DNA from: Actinomadura mexicana
GTDB taxonomy: Bacteria > Actinomycetota > Actinomycetes > Streptosporangiales > Streptosporangiaceae
NCBI RefSeq assembly: GCF_900188105.1
Contig: NZ_FZNP01000001.1
Location: 372,001-436,000 of the forward strand
Reading direction: 5' to 3'
Length of the DNA: 64,000 nucleotides
In this document: positions 44,638 through 52,961 of the stretch, in pieces
How positions within the stretch are numbered: position 1 is the first letter of the stretch
How the letters are laid out: each line of letters begins with the position of its first letter
Notes under the pieces: model-generated
Told to the model about the DNA's origin: nothing
Seen by the model: only the letters and a program-made list of their open reading frames with translations
Database searches by the model: none
Translations under genes and position numbers: made by a program

Positions 44638-45162
44638 ATGAACAAGCTTCGGCTGAACGCGTCGAGGAAGCTCCGGCCGATCTCGGCGAAGACGCGTCGG
44701 CTGTTCTCGGCCCACAAGCGTCGGCTGGTCTCGGTCGCCGTGGGCGCCGCCTTCGGCGCGGTCATCGGAGGCATCATCGAGGGACTGGACTACGCCGCCT
44801 TCCTCGCTGACCTCCACCACCGCTACGGGATCAACCCCTTCGAGTTCGGTGACCTCGGCTACCTCGCCGCCCTGACCACCTTCGGTGCCGTCCTCGGCGC
44901 CGTCAGCGGCATCATCGGCTCCTCGCTCAGCGCCTTCGTGGGCTTCAGCAGCGCCGCCGCGCGGGAGATCGCCATCCGCGCCGCCGGTGGCGTCGTCATC
45001 ATCGGGGTCGTCGCCTGCGTCGCAAGCGTCGCCATGGCCAACTACGGCATCACCGTCGTCGGCCTCCCCGATCCCCTCGGTGCCATCGCCGTCGGCAACC
45101 TGTTCATCGGCAGCAGCACCTACGCTGCGGGCGTCGTCGGTGCCGTCCGCACCGACAACTGA
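44638..45162 (+). CDS. Small glycine-rich membrane protein, array unit 2
   Basis: The 174-residue protein starts with a very basic region (MNKLRLNASRKLRPISAKTR), then has four hydrophobic segments at about 31-50, 78-100, 108-135 and 145-168, with glycine-zipper spacing (VGAAFGAVIGGIIEG). A loop between the first two holds LHHRYGINPFEFGDLGYL. It ends VVGAVRTDN. I do not recognise the family. Paralogues flank it on both sides. AAAAAGGGGA lies 7 bases before the ATG. The basic N terminus and glycine zippers recall small pore-forming or toxin-like proteins, but this is speculation. Confidence 0.7.
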   Translation: MNKLRLNASRKLRPISAKTRRLFSAHKRRLVSVAVGAAFGAVIGGIIEGLDYAAFLADLHHRYGINPFEFGDLGYLAALTTFGAVLGAVSGIIGSSLSAFVGFSSAAAREIAIRAAGGVVIIGVVACVASVAMANYGITVVGLPDPLGAIAVGNLFIGSSTYAAGVVGAVRTDN

Positions 45163-45200
45163 TCCACTCGCGGGGCCCGGCTCACACCGGACCTCGCCCA

Positions 45201-45228
45201 CGGGGGGCCTGGCACGCCAGGCCCCCCG
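45201..45228 (+). terminator. Terminator of array unit 2
   Basis: The 13-bp stem CGGGGGGCCTGGC (45201-45213) and its complement (45216-45228), followed by TTCCCTTTCC, repeats the stem of units 1 and 3. Confidence 0.85.
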
Positions 45229-45453
45229 TTCCCTTTCCTTGGACAAAATTCGCTGGAATTCGCGGCCCGGCACGAGCAGGCGCTACGCGAGGATTCCGGC
45301 ACCACCCCGCAGACATCCTCCTTCGCGGTGCCACCTATGTCGTCCGCGGCGCCGTCCTCTGGGCCGTCCTGCTCTTTCCCGCCATCGGGAGGGGGCGGGG
45401 CCGGGACGACGGCACGCCGCGACTGCGTATGGCAAGGTTCCCTACCTGAAGAC
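45229..45453. other. Spacer between array units 2 and 3
   Basis: About 225 bases without a credible gene lie between the unit 2 terminator and the conserved promoter/leader of unit 3. No repeat of this spacer is seen elsewhere in the window, so it is not part of the duplicated unit. Confidence 0.4.
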
Positions 45454-45589
45454 CGCATCCGATCGTTTGCCGGGAGGGCCCTGCTCGGCACGGTAGGACC
45501 CAAGACCGTGGTGAAACCACGAGCGCTCAACAAACAATCCGGTTGCCCGTGCAAGGCACGCGCACCCCGACCCAAAAAGGGGACTCAAC
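45454..45589 (+). promoter_or_regulatory. Conserved promoter and structured 5' leader of array unit 3
   Basis: This is the counterpart of 44503-44637. Hairpin 1 is at 45507-45521, hairpin 2 at 45548-45560, and CCCC (45565-45568) faces the GGGG ribosome site (45579-45582). Spacing to the ATG is almost identical (136 and 135 bases from the same start point). The leaders are more alike than the genes they precede, which points to selection on the RNA or DNA element itself. Confidence 0.6.
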
Positions 45590-46060
45590 ATGAACGAGCT
45601 TCGGCTGATCGCGACGAACAAGCGTCGGCTGGTCACGATCGCTGTGGGCGCCATCATTGGCGCGGTCGTCGGAGGCGTCATCGGGGGTCTGGACTACGCC
45701 GCCCTCATCGCTGATCTCCACCACCGCCACGAGATCGACGCCTTCGCGTTCAACTACCTCGACTATCTGTTCGCCGACGTCATCGCCGGAGCGGTCATCG
45801 GGGCCGTCTGCGGTCTCATCGGCGTCTTCCTCGGCGCCTTCAAGAGCTCTGACGCGCGGAAGATCGTCATCGGCATCGCCGGTGGCACCGTCATCGTCGG
45901 GGTCGCCGCCTGCGTCGCGTTCGTCGTCCTGGCCGCCTTCGGCATTGCCGTCCGCGGCCCGATCGGCCCTCAGGGCGCCATCACGCCCGGCGACTTTCTC
46001 ATCGCCCTTTGCAGCTACGCTGCGGGGCTCATCGTCGGTGCCGGCCGCACCGGCGACTGA
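45590..46060 (+). CDS. Small glycine-rich membrane protein, array unit 3
   Basis: This 156-residue paralogue of unit 2 has a shorter basic N terminus (MNELRLIATNKRRLV), then hydrophobic segments at about 15-35 (VGAIIGAVVGGVIGGLDYAA), 62-85, 92-118 and 130-150. The central loop is diverged (LHHRHEIDAFAFNYLDYL), and the C terminus is AGLIVGAGRTGD. The protein sequence has drifted far more than the leader in front of it. The family is not recognised. GGGGA precedes the ATG at 8 bases. Confidence 0.7.
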   Translation: MNELRLIATNKRRLVTIAVGAIIGAVVGGVIGGLDYAALIADLHHRHEIDAFAFNYLDYLFADVIAGAVIGAVCGLIGVFLGAFKSSDARKIVIGIAGGTVIVGVAACVAFVVLAAFGIAVRGPIGPQGAITPGDFLIALCSYAAGLIVGAGRTGD

Positions 46061-46099
46061 CTCAATCGCGGGACCTGGCAGCCACCAGGCCCTGCTTCC

Positions 46100-46128
46100 C
46101 GGGGGGCCTGGCACCGCCAGGCCCCCCG
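46100..46128 (+). terminator. Terminator of array unit 3
   Basis: The 13-bp stem CGGGGGGCCTGGC (46100-46112) with its complement (46116-46128) repeats the terminator of units 1 and 2; only the loop differs. Confidence 0.85.
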
Positions 46129-46205
46129 TGCCGTGTGCGAGGCCCTTGCTCATGACTCCGAGGGGCGTTGACCAGGTCGACGAGGGATTGCGCGTCCTGG
46201 AGGCG

Positions 46206-46225
46206 GTCCCCCGTCCTCTCGACGA
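46206..46225 (+). repeat. Right copy of the 20-bp direct repeat
   Basis: Identical to 43851-43870 and in the same orientation, 2,355 bases away. The sequences outside the two repeats do not match. Confidence 0.8.
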
Positions 46226-46617
46226 GAGGCTCTCCGAGGTCGTCGTCGCCCGATCAAAGGCGATCGTCACGACGGCGACCGACAACGCCGGTCCGAATCC
46301 GCGTCGCCAGACGACCGGCGACCGAAATCGTTGGAGCGCGGCGATTTCTTGCGGCCTCTCCCAGATGTCGGAGACGAGGCCCTGGATATGCCGCTCGCAG
46401 CCACGGTCCGGGGCCTGCGACACGGGCCCGTGACCCGGACGCCGGGTGGCACCACCGCGTTCGGTCGGGCAGATCCTTGATCAGGCTCCTCACGGACCGT
46501 CCGGGCCGGTGCCGCAGCCGTAGCCGCCGACTGCGGGGCAGTGGTCAAGCGGTCTTGCGGACGCCTCGGCGCGGGTTGTGACCGGCGGTCAGGGGCGCGG
46601 GGAGGGCGATCGCCGGT

Positions 46618-48147
46618 TCAGCCGTGACCGATACGGGCCAGGGCTTCACGGACGTTCTGGAGCGTCTGGTCGTCTGGGCCCCGGAGCCGTTCCAGGTCGG
46701 CCGCCAGCTCCTCCAATGCGCGAACGGCGGCCGCGGCGCGTCCGGCGCCGTGGAGCAGCAGACCTAACTGGCGCCGGTGCTCCAGAACCCTGTCGTCGTC
46801 CTTGCCGAAAGACCGCGCCTCGTCACCGATCAGGTCTCTGAGCTGAGCCAGGGCCCGGTCGATCTCACCGACGAGCGCTCGGCTGTTGGCCTCCTGGAAG
46901 CGGAACCGGAAGGCGGACTCCGGGCCGGTGCCGTCAAGCCGGGCCACGTCCTCGGCGAGGGCGTGAAAAGCGGAGGCCGCCGCCGCGTAGTCCCCCGCCT
47001 TGAAGAGCACGTCGGCCAACTCGCCCCGGAGCGCGATCACTTCGGAGTGCTCGGAGCCCAGAACGCCTTCGGCTCGCGCCGACGTTCGCCTGAGGGTCCC
47101 TGCCGCCTCCTCGAAGCGCGACTCGCGAACGAGCTGGTCGGCGCTGCGGCGGGCGCGCCCCAGGTCGCCCAGACTGAAGGAGTCGCCGGGCTGCCTCGCC
47201 CCGGATCGCGCGGGCGGGACGGGTGCCGCCGGGCCGCTCGCGAGCGTGCGGCCTGCGACGTCCGCGTACATGCGCAGGGGGCTGCGTCCGGCGCGCACGG
47301 CTCCCGGCAGTTCCCGCAGACCGGACGTGTAGGGGTACAGGGTGTCGAAGACCTCGTCGGCGGACGCGGGCCGGGCTTCCGGCACCTTGGCCAGCAACCG
47401 CCGAACGAGGGCGTCCAACTCCGGCGGGACGTCGTCCCGTAGGCGGCCCACGGGGACGGCGTCCTCGTAGACGTGAGCGTGCATGAGGGAGACGCGGTCG
47501 GGCGCCTCGAACGGGCTGCGCCCGCTCAGCATCTGGTAGATGACGCACCCCAGCGAGTACAGGTCGCCGGCGGGGCCGGAGCGCCCCCGGAACTGCTCGG
47601 GAGCCATGTAGGCGAGCGTGCCGAGCGCCTGGTTCGTACTGGTGAGCCGGGAGCACTCGTCAGCGTCCAGGGCGACCGCGAGACCGAAGTCCAGGACCTT
47701 GACGGCGCCGTGCACGTCCACCATCAGGTTGCTGGGCTTCAGGTCGCGGTGGACGAGCGAGTTGCCGTGCGCATAACTGAGCACGGCGCAGACCTGCGCG
47801 GCGATCGCGGCGACCCAGCCGATCGGGAGGGGGTTCTGCTCGGCGACCAGGTCGTCGATGTCGACTCCCTCGACCAGTTCCATGACGAGGTAGAGGCGCC
47901 CGTCAAAGGGTCCGCCGGTGACCTTGTCGGCGTCGTGAAGGACGGGCACCCCCGGGTGCGCCATGCGCGCGGTCAGCTGAGATTCCCGGACGAACCGCCG
48001 CACGAGTTCCTGGTCATCGCCGAACCGGACGAACTTGACGGCCACGCGGCGTCTCAGCCGAGTGTCGGTGGCGCCCCAGACTTCGCCCATCCCGCCCCTG
48101 CCGATGTGAACGGGGTCCAGTGCGTAGCGGTCGGCGATGGTCGTCAC
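46618..48147 (-). CDS. Ser/Thr protein kinase with TPR-like C terminus, linked to DISARM genes
   Basis: The kinase domain (about 10-270) is complete: IGRGGMGEVW (glycine loop), VAVKFVRFG (Lys), HRDLKPSNLM (catalytic loop), KVLDFGLAVAL (DFG), YMAPEQFRGRSG and GDLYSLGCVIY. After a Pro-rich linker, residues about 330-509 form helical repeats of TPR type (RSADQLVRESRFEEAAGTLR; ALRGELADVLFKAGDYAAAA; AVRALEELAADLERLRG). There is no membrane segment. The GTG at 48147, giving VTTIADRYALD, matches how such kinases begin; a TTG at 48171 would overlap the methylase gene. It is the last gene of the defence operon and may phosphorylate its components. Confidence 0.88.
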   Translation of the reverse strand: MTTIADRYALDPVHIGRGGMGEVWGATDTRLRRRVAVKFVRFGDDQELVRRFVRESQLTARMAHPGVPVLHDADKVTGGPFDGRLYLVMELVEGVDIDDLVAEQNPLPIGWVAAIAAQVCAVLSYAHGNSLVHRDLKPSNLMVDVHGAVKVLDFGLAVALDADECSRLTSTNQALGTLAYMAPEQFRGRSGPAGDLYSLGCVIYQMLSGRSPFEAPDRVSLMHAHVYEDAVPVGRLRDDVPPELDALVRRLLAKVPEARPASADEVFDTLYPYTSGLRELPGAVRAGRSPLRMYADVAGRTLASGPAAPVPPARSGARQPGDSFSLGDLGRARRSADQLVRESRFEEAAGTLRRTSARAEGVLGSEHSEVIALRGELADVLFKAGDYAAAASAFHALAEDVARLDGTGPESAFRFRFQEANSRALVGEIDRALAQLRDLIGDEARSFGKDDDRVLEHRRQLGLLLHGAGRAAAAVRALEELAADLERLRGPDDQTLQNVREALARIGHG

Positions 48148-48155
48148 GGCGCCAT

Positions 48156-50003
48156 TCAACCGCCGGGACAAAGCCCGCCGCCACCGAGGCCCTCGATTCC
48201 TAGCGCGACCGTCTGGTCCGCCGCGTCGGCCAGGTCGCGCATTGCCGTGGACAGCTCGGCAAGGCGCCGGTAGGCGGCCCCGTGGGCGCGTTGCTCCTCC
48301 ACCGCAAGCACGGGCATGCGGGTCCGGCGCAGGTCGGCGCGGGACGAGGCGGACGACCCGCCGGTCAAGCCGGCGGCACGCAGGAAGCAGGCCAGGAAGT
48401 GCGGGTCGCAGCGGCTCGTGTCGGGCCGGAAGACCTGCACCTGCGGCCCCGCCGCGGCGCCCCCGGCGTCGATCACCCGGGGATCGATCCGCCGACCCGT
48501 CTGCGCGACGGCCACGTCCCCGGAGCGGAGTATCAGCAGACCGTCCGCGTGCACGGTGCGTGCGGACGGGCCGCGCCCGACGATGATGTCCTTGCCGGTG
48601 AGAACGGGGACGTCCCCTTCACCGAGTTCCATCGTGAGCGGTGGGCTCAGCGGCTCGACCGCGCCGCCCTGGATGAGCTCGCCAAGCGTGGTGCCGCTCT
48701 GCCCGCCGCTCCCCACGAGCGGCGTCAGCCGGCCTGCGAGGGCGTTGGTCTCGGCCAGCCGCTCTCGGAGCCGCCCCCTCGCCTCCTCGTAGCCGGCCAG
48801 GATGCCTGCCCCATCGCGCAGGAGGCGCGCCGGGGTGAGGTCCACCTCGTCGTCCAGCAGATCGATCAGCGGGACCGCGCGGCCGGGGCCGGACTCATCG
48901 GAAGGGTCGTCCAGGAACCGGGTGTAGCGCGAGACGGCCGCGTCGGGGTCTTCGTCGGCGGCGTCCAGGGCCAGCACGCGGGTCGGAAGAGGGTCGCCGT
49001 CGGCGGGGCGGCGCAGCAACCAGAGATGCGGTGCCGCAGGCGAACCGGCCGCGGCACCGGCGGGCAGGCCGAGTACGGCGCGCAGGGTGCCGGTGCGCAG
49101 TAGGGCGGCCCGGATGCGGCGGCCGGAGCGGCGGTGCGCCGCGGCGGGCGGCATGAGCACGGCGCCCTCGCCGCCGGGCCGCAGGTGCCAGAGGACGTGC
49201 TGGATCCAGGCGAGTTCGGACTCGCCGCGCGGCGGCAGCCCGTGGATCCAGCGGGCGTCCCCGGACAGTTCGTCGTAGCCCCAAGCCCGGTCGCCGAACG
49301 GCGGGTCGCACAAGGCGACGTCGAAGCGTCCGTCCGGGAACCGGTCGCGGGTAAGGGAGTCCCCGAGGAGGACCTGCGCATCGCCGGCGCCGTGGATGTG
49401 CAGGCGGGTCCGGGTGATACCGACCCCGTAGGCCTGCCGGTCCTGCCCCGCCAGCCCGGTCGCGCCACCGTCCCGGGCCGTGATCAGCAGGTCGCCGAGC
49501 CCGCACGCCGGATCGTAGACGGTGCGGCCCGTCACCCTGACGAGCCCGGCCATCAGCCGCGCCGTCGCCACCGGCGTCGGAACGATGCGCCGGGCATGCG
49601 CTTCGACGAGACGCCGGACGAGGTACTCGAAGGTGCCGGGCCCGCGCCGCTCCCGAAGTTCCCGCGCGGCGGCCAGCAGGTTCTCTGGGACGGCGGTGCC
49701 GGCACCGTCCTGGAAGTAGACGTCAAGGCCGAGGTCGCCGACCAGTTCGCCGAGGCGGAGGTCATCGGTCGTGGTGCGCAGCAGCTGCCACAGCCGTTCC
49801 TCGGGTGTCAGTTTCAAGGGTCTCCCCTGGCCGGTGAGCCAGGACTCGATGTCCGGCAGGGCGAACAGGGGGCTGTTGGCGGTGCCGCCGGCCGGTTGCG
49901 GGAAGTCCTCGTACCGGCGCCGCCAGTTGCTCACCGCAGCCCGCCCGAGACCGGTCAGCCGGGCGATCTCGGCGGCGCTGACGAGCACGACGTCCTCTTT
50001 CAC
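48156..50003 (-). CDS. N6-adenine DNA methylase with HTH and S-like ends
   Basis: This 615-residue protein begins with an AlpA/MerR-like helix-turn-helix (about 7-56; VSAAEIARLTGLGRAAVSNW). Next is a type I-like N6 methylase core: VYDPACGLGDLLITARDG as motif I at about 162-180 and FDVALCDPPFGDRAWGYDEL as motif IV at about 228. The C terminus (about 440-600) resembles a type I specificity half-subunit (DVPVLTGKDIIVG; LRSGDVAVAQTGRRI; DPHFLACFLRAAG). The GTG start overlaps the drmC stop (GTGA). It is a second methylase in the operon, perhaps self-specific, modifying host DNA. Confidence 0.87.
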   Translation of the reverse strand: MKEDVVLVSAAEIARLTGLGRAAVSNWRRRYEDFPQPAGGTANSPLFALPDIESWLTGQGRPLKLTPEERLWQLLRTTTDDLRLGELVGDLGLDVYFQDGAGTAVPENLLAAARELRERRGPGTFEYLVRRLVEAHARRIVPTPVATARLMAGLVRVTGRTVYDPACGLGDLLITARDGGATGLAGQDRQAYGVGITRTRLHIHGAGDAQVLLGDSLTRDRFPDGRFDVALCDPPFGDRAWGYDELSGDARWIHGLPPRGESELAWIQHVLWHLRPGGEGAVLMPPAAAHRRSGRRIRAALLRTGTLRAVLGLPAGAAAGSPAAPHLWLLRRPADGDPLPTRVLALDAADEDPDAAVSRYTRFLDDPSDESGPGRAVPLIDLLDDEVDLTPARLLRDGAGILAGYEEARGRLRERLAETNALAGRLTPLVGSGGQSGTTLGELIQGGAVEPLSPPLTMELGEGDVPVLTGKDIIVGRGPSARTVHADGLLILRSGDVAVAQTGRRIDPRVIDAGGAAAGPQVQVFRPDTSRCDPHFLACFLRAAGLTGGSSASSRADLRRTRMPVLAVEEQRAHGAAYRRLAELSTAMRDLADAADQTVALGIEGLGGGGLCPGG

Positions 50004-50788
50004 AGCCGCACCAGGATCCCGGCGGCGCGCAGCGCGTCGAAGTGCTCGGCGGCCCGCTCAGGAGCGGTGCCGCCACGGACCAGCAGCCCGGCCTCGATGT
50101 TGCTGTTGACCCCGGACTGGGTGAGGTTGGCACTGGAGACGAAGAGTTCGCGGCGGTCCGCGACGGCGATCTTGGCGTGCATCCGGCCCCTCTCCTCGGG
50201 TCTGCGGGTGACGGGCCAGTGCCAGAGCTCGACGCCCAGCCCGTGGAAGGCGGCGGCGGGCTCCTCACCCGAGATCGCGCTGCCCGCACCCTGGAGGGTC
50301 TCGACGACGATCCTGGTGACGACGCCCCGTCCGAGAGCGTCGGCGAGTGCCTCCCGCAGCGGCTGGTAGGGCTTGGCAGAGTACGTCATCAGCAGGAGTT
50401 CGTGACGGGCGCGTCGGACGATCTGCGCCAGCACCCGCGCCGTGGCCCGGACGGGGACGCCGTGCTCGGTCGGCCCGCTCCACACCGGCTCCACCTGTAT
50501 GGCCGCCGTCTCCAGACCCGCCGCCACGCCTCGCAGGTAGGCGGCGACGGCGCGCACGGGCAGATCCTCCTGCTGGGAGGCCGCGATGAGAGCGTCCGCC
50601 TGCTCCTCGAAGCCCTGGTCGCTCGCGCGAATGACGGAGAAGGGCGCCGGGCGGTCGAAAAGGTCAGCCAGGGTGCGCAGGCTCTCCGGACCGATCCGGA
50701 CGGCGGCCCCGCGAGCGGCCTTCTCGAACCGGTCGAGGGGGCCCATGTCGTCATCGTCGAAGAAGTCGTCCTCATCCAAGGCGCTCAC
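50000..50788 (-). CDS. drmC: DISARM phospholipase D-like protein DrmC
   Basis: This 262-residue PLD-family nuclease-like protein has one clear HKD motif near residues 200-225 (HAKIAVADRRELFVSSANLT). SGVNSNIEAGLLVRG follows, and LLLMTYSAKPYQPLREAL lies in the first lobe. The acidic N terminus (ALDEDDFFDDDDMGPLDRF) leads to a helical region. DrmC is an accessory component of DISARM. The GTG at 50788 is chosen because GAGGGGGG lies upstream and it overlaps the stop of the small ORF before it (GTGA). A GTG at 50830 would add 14 residues. Confidence 0.9.
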   Translation of the reverse strand: MSALDEDDFFDDDDMGPLDRFEKAARGAAVRIGPESLRTLADLFDRPAPFSVIRASDQGFEEQADALIAASQQEDLPVRAVAAYLRGVAAGLETAAIQVEPVWSGPTEHGVPVRATARVLAQIVRRARHELLLMTYSAKPYQPLREALADALGRGVVTRIVVETLQGAGSAISGEEPAAAFHGLGVELWHWPVTRRPEERGRMHAKIAVADRRELFVSSANLTQSGVNSNIEAGLLVRGGTAPERAAEHFDALRAAGILVRL

Positions 50789-51063
50789 GACCACACCGCC
50801 CCCCTCAGCCGCAAACGCCCCAACCCGCACTGGTCACGTCGCGCCTGCCGGCCGGTCGCGCCCCCAGTACGGCGTATGGAGTTCGGGCCACAGATACAGC
50901 TCTGGGCGGACGGACCGGTCGCAGCGGTCGCAGCGGTCGTGGCGGGCAAGCCGGTCAGGCTGGGCGGCTCGGTCGTGGCGGGCATCGACGTGAGGGCGGA
51001 CTTGGTCTGGTCGTGGTCCGGGTCGGCGGGGGAGGGCTCGTCCGGCAAGGCGCCCGTACTCAT
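50785..51063 (-). CDS. Small coupled ORF between drmB and drmC
   Basis: A 92-codon frame starts with ATGA overlapping the drmB stop and ends with GTGA overlapping the drmC start, which is strong context for translation. The first 50 residues (MSTGALPDEPSPADPDHDQT) are Pro/Thr/Ala-rich with good G/C third positions. After a short direct repeat near 50,925-50,945 the codon pattern shifts to another frame, reading RPELYLWPELHTPYW and stopping at 50834. Either the C terminus is atypical or there is a frameshift. No family is recognised. Disordered linker-like peptide is the best description. Confidence 0.45.
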   Translation of the reverse strand: MSTGALPDEPSPADPDHDQTKSALTSMPATTEPPSLTGLPATTAATAATGPSAQSCICGPNSIRRTGGATGRQARRDQCGLGRLRLRGAVWS

Positions 51064-52961
51064 GGCAGTTCCGGGTAGAGGGCGTGGTCGGATTCGTCGA
51101 CGGGGACGACGAAGCGGCGGTCGAGGAATCGGTTGCCGCGTTCGCAGGTCGTCTCCGACACGAACAGGCAGACGTGGCAGGCGGCACCGTGCAGGAAGTC
51201 GGCGGGGGCCTGCGGGAGGCGTTCGGCGCACAGCGGGTCGGACGAGCAGTGCCGCGCGTCGGCCAGCGCGCGCCTCGTGAGGCGGACGAGCTGCTCGGGT
51301 TCGGCGAGCGAGACCAACCCGCCGAGCGTGCCCTCCGCATCGGGGACGGCGGTGTAGATGAGGATGCCGCTGCGGTGCGGGTCGTCCTCCGTCCCGGAGT
51401 AGATGCGTTCCGACAGGCTCGCCGAGCTGTAACCGCATTCGAGGGCGATGGTGCGGATCAGCAGGTGGGAGAGGGTGTGAAGGGCGATGAAACGGGCGCC
51501 GGGCCAGTGCGCCATCTCGTCGAAGTCCGCCATGGTCGCGATGCGGTCGGAGTAGCGGTTGCGGCGGTGCCGCGCGTACGCCTCCTGGTGCAGGCGCACC
51601 GCTTCGGATTTCTCGACGCGCTGCTCCCACGCCTGGAGGAGATCTTCGGAGACCTTGAGGAAGATGCCCTCGCCGCGGACCTCGCTGGCCGGGACCCAGG
51701 ACGGGTTCGAGCGGGCGAGGCGGGCGAGCTTCACGAGCTCGGGGTCCTCGGGGTCGGGGGCGTCCAGGCGGGTGAACCCGATCAGCGCCCGCACCTCGCG
51801 GAGTCGCTCGGCCTGCACGACGTCCTGATAGATGCCGGTCAGCTCGTCCGGGACGGGTGGACAACCGCGCCGGAGGGTGAAGTCGAGGTTCGGGTCGGGC
51901 AGCTTCTCCGCGGAGAAGACCTCCCATTCGGCGGTGCGCAAGTCCGGGTTCTTGGCCGTACTCCCGTCGCCGGCTCCGGCGAGCTTGGCGCGATGCCTGG
52001 CGACCGCCTGGGCGATCTCCTCGTCGGCCCACTGATCGAGTTCCTTGAACGCGGGCGCGTTCTCCCTCGCCCACGTGTACATCGTCTCGGGAAGGTCCTT
52101 GATCGCGTCCCATCGCTGCTCGACCTTGGCGTCCAGTGCGCTCGCGCCGGACGGCGGGACCGCCAGGGCGGCGAGCCCTTTGGCGAACCACTGGTTGGAA
52201 GCACCGACGATCAGCAGTTTCGGGGCCTCGACGCAGCCTTGCGGGTCGAAGGTGGCCAGGTGGGGATGGCGGCCGCGGCAGCGCGGCAGGTTCTCCTCGC
52301 CGCGCTTTCCCTGCGCGTCGCGGATGTTGCGGCGCTCACCGCAGTTGACGCATTTGATCTCGACGTTGGCGCCGAGGTTGCCGCCCCTGTCGTCCATCAG
52401 CAGCCGCGGATGGCTGGCGTTCGGGCACGTCCCGCCGCGGTGGACGAAGTGGGCGTAGGGGAAGTCGTCGAGATGCCCCCTCGTGCACGACAGAACGAAT
52501 CGGGCGGCGACCGCCAGCGGCTTGCGCTTCTTCTTGCACTTGTCGTGGTAGAAGCGTGCCTCGTGCGGTTTTCGGGCCTTGGTGTTCTCGAAGCCGAAGA
52601 CCCGTGAGTCGATGCCGCCCAGTTCGTTGCAGGCGGTGCAGCGCAGCCAGCCGGGGAACGGCGCGACGGGCACGCCGACCCTGGACGCCGGACCGGTCGG
52701 GTCCTTGTCGAGGCCCTCCATCCAGGGGGCGGGCATCAGCTTCTGGACGCTCTTGCCGATGCTCTGCTGGACGGCGGCGAGCAGCCGGGGCTCGGCGATC
52801 GGCATCGCCTCGGGCAGTCCTTGATGGCTCCAGTCGTCCAGGCCCTTGACCAGGACGGAGAAGTTCGGCAGGTCGATCAGCGCCCCGACACCCGAGGTGA
52901 ACATCAGGTGGCTCGGGCGGACGCTGCCGACGCGGCGGCGAAAGAACGCGGTCTCGGTCAT
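51060..52961 (-). CDS. drmB: DISARM DrmB (DUF1998 protein)
   Basis: This 633-residue protein shows zinc-ribbon cysteine pairs in the N-terminal half (LRCTACNELGG, VLSCTRGHLDDFPY and IKCVNCGERRN). It also shows the DUF1998 pattern at the C terminus (FIALHTLSHLLIRTIALECG; RHCSSDPLCAERL; GAACHVCLFVSETTCERGNR). DrmB works with the helicase DrmA; the DrmAB complex is the DNA-engaging core of DISARM. The ATG at 52961 overlaps the drmA stop (ATGA), indicating coupled, stoichiometric synthesis. All expected cysteine clusters are present. Confidence 0.93.
   Translation of the reverse strand: MTETAFFRRRVGSVRPSHLMFTSGVGALIDLPNFSVLVKGLDDWSHQGLPEAMPIAEPRLLAAVQQSIGKSVQKLMPAPWMEGLDKDPTGPASRVGVPVAPFPGWLRCTACNELGGIDSRVFGFENTKARKPHEARFYHDKCKKKRKPLAVAARFVLSCTRGHLDDFPYAHFVHRGGTCPNASHPRLLMDDRGGNLGANVEIKCVNCGERRNIRDAQGKRGEENLPRCRGRHPHLATFDPQGCVEAPKLLIVGASNQWFAKGLAALAVPPSGASALDAKVEQRWDAIKDLPETMYTWARENAPAFKELDQWADEEIAQAVARHRAKLAGAGDGSTAKNPDLRTAEWEVFSAEKLPDPNLDFTLRRGCPPVPDELTGIYQDVVQAERLREVRALIGFTRLDAPDPEDPELVKLARLARSNPSWVPASEVRGEGIFLKVSEDLLQAWEQRVEKSEAVRLHQEAYARHRRNRYSDRIATMADFDEMAHWPGARFIALHTLSHLLIRTIALECGYSSASLSERIYSGTEDDPHRSGILIYTAVPDAEGTLGGLVSLAEPEQLVRLTRRALADARHCSSDPLCAERLPQAPADFLHGAACHVCLFVSETTCERGNRFLDRRFVVPVDESDHALYPELP

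Larger units (their letters stand above)
46061..46617. other. Gene-poor region after the array
   Basis: After the unit 3 terminator comes DNA containing the right 20-bp direct repeat. Short open frames exist on both strands (for example 46153-46433 on the plus strand, reading VLEAVPRPLDERLSEVVVAR), but none has a clear start, ribosome site or recognisable homology. A decayed gene is possible. The kinase gene ends at the right border. Confidence 0.4.

Noticed and set aside
43851..46225. Insertion sequence or transposon carrying the membrane-protein array
   Set aside because: No transposase, integrase or terminal inverted repeats are visible; only the 20-bp direct repeat supports mobility.
46153..46433. 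Possible small gene VLEAVPRPLDERLSEVVVAR after the array
   Set aside because: Partly good codon bias, but no ribosome site, no homologue that I recognise, and the opposite strand is equally open. Kept only as possible decayed DNA.
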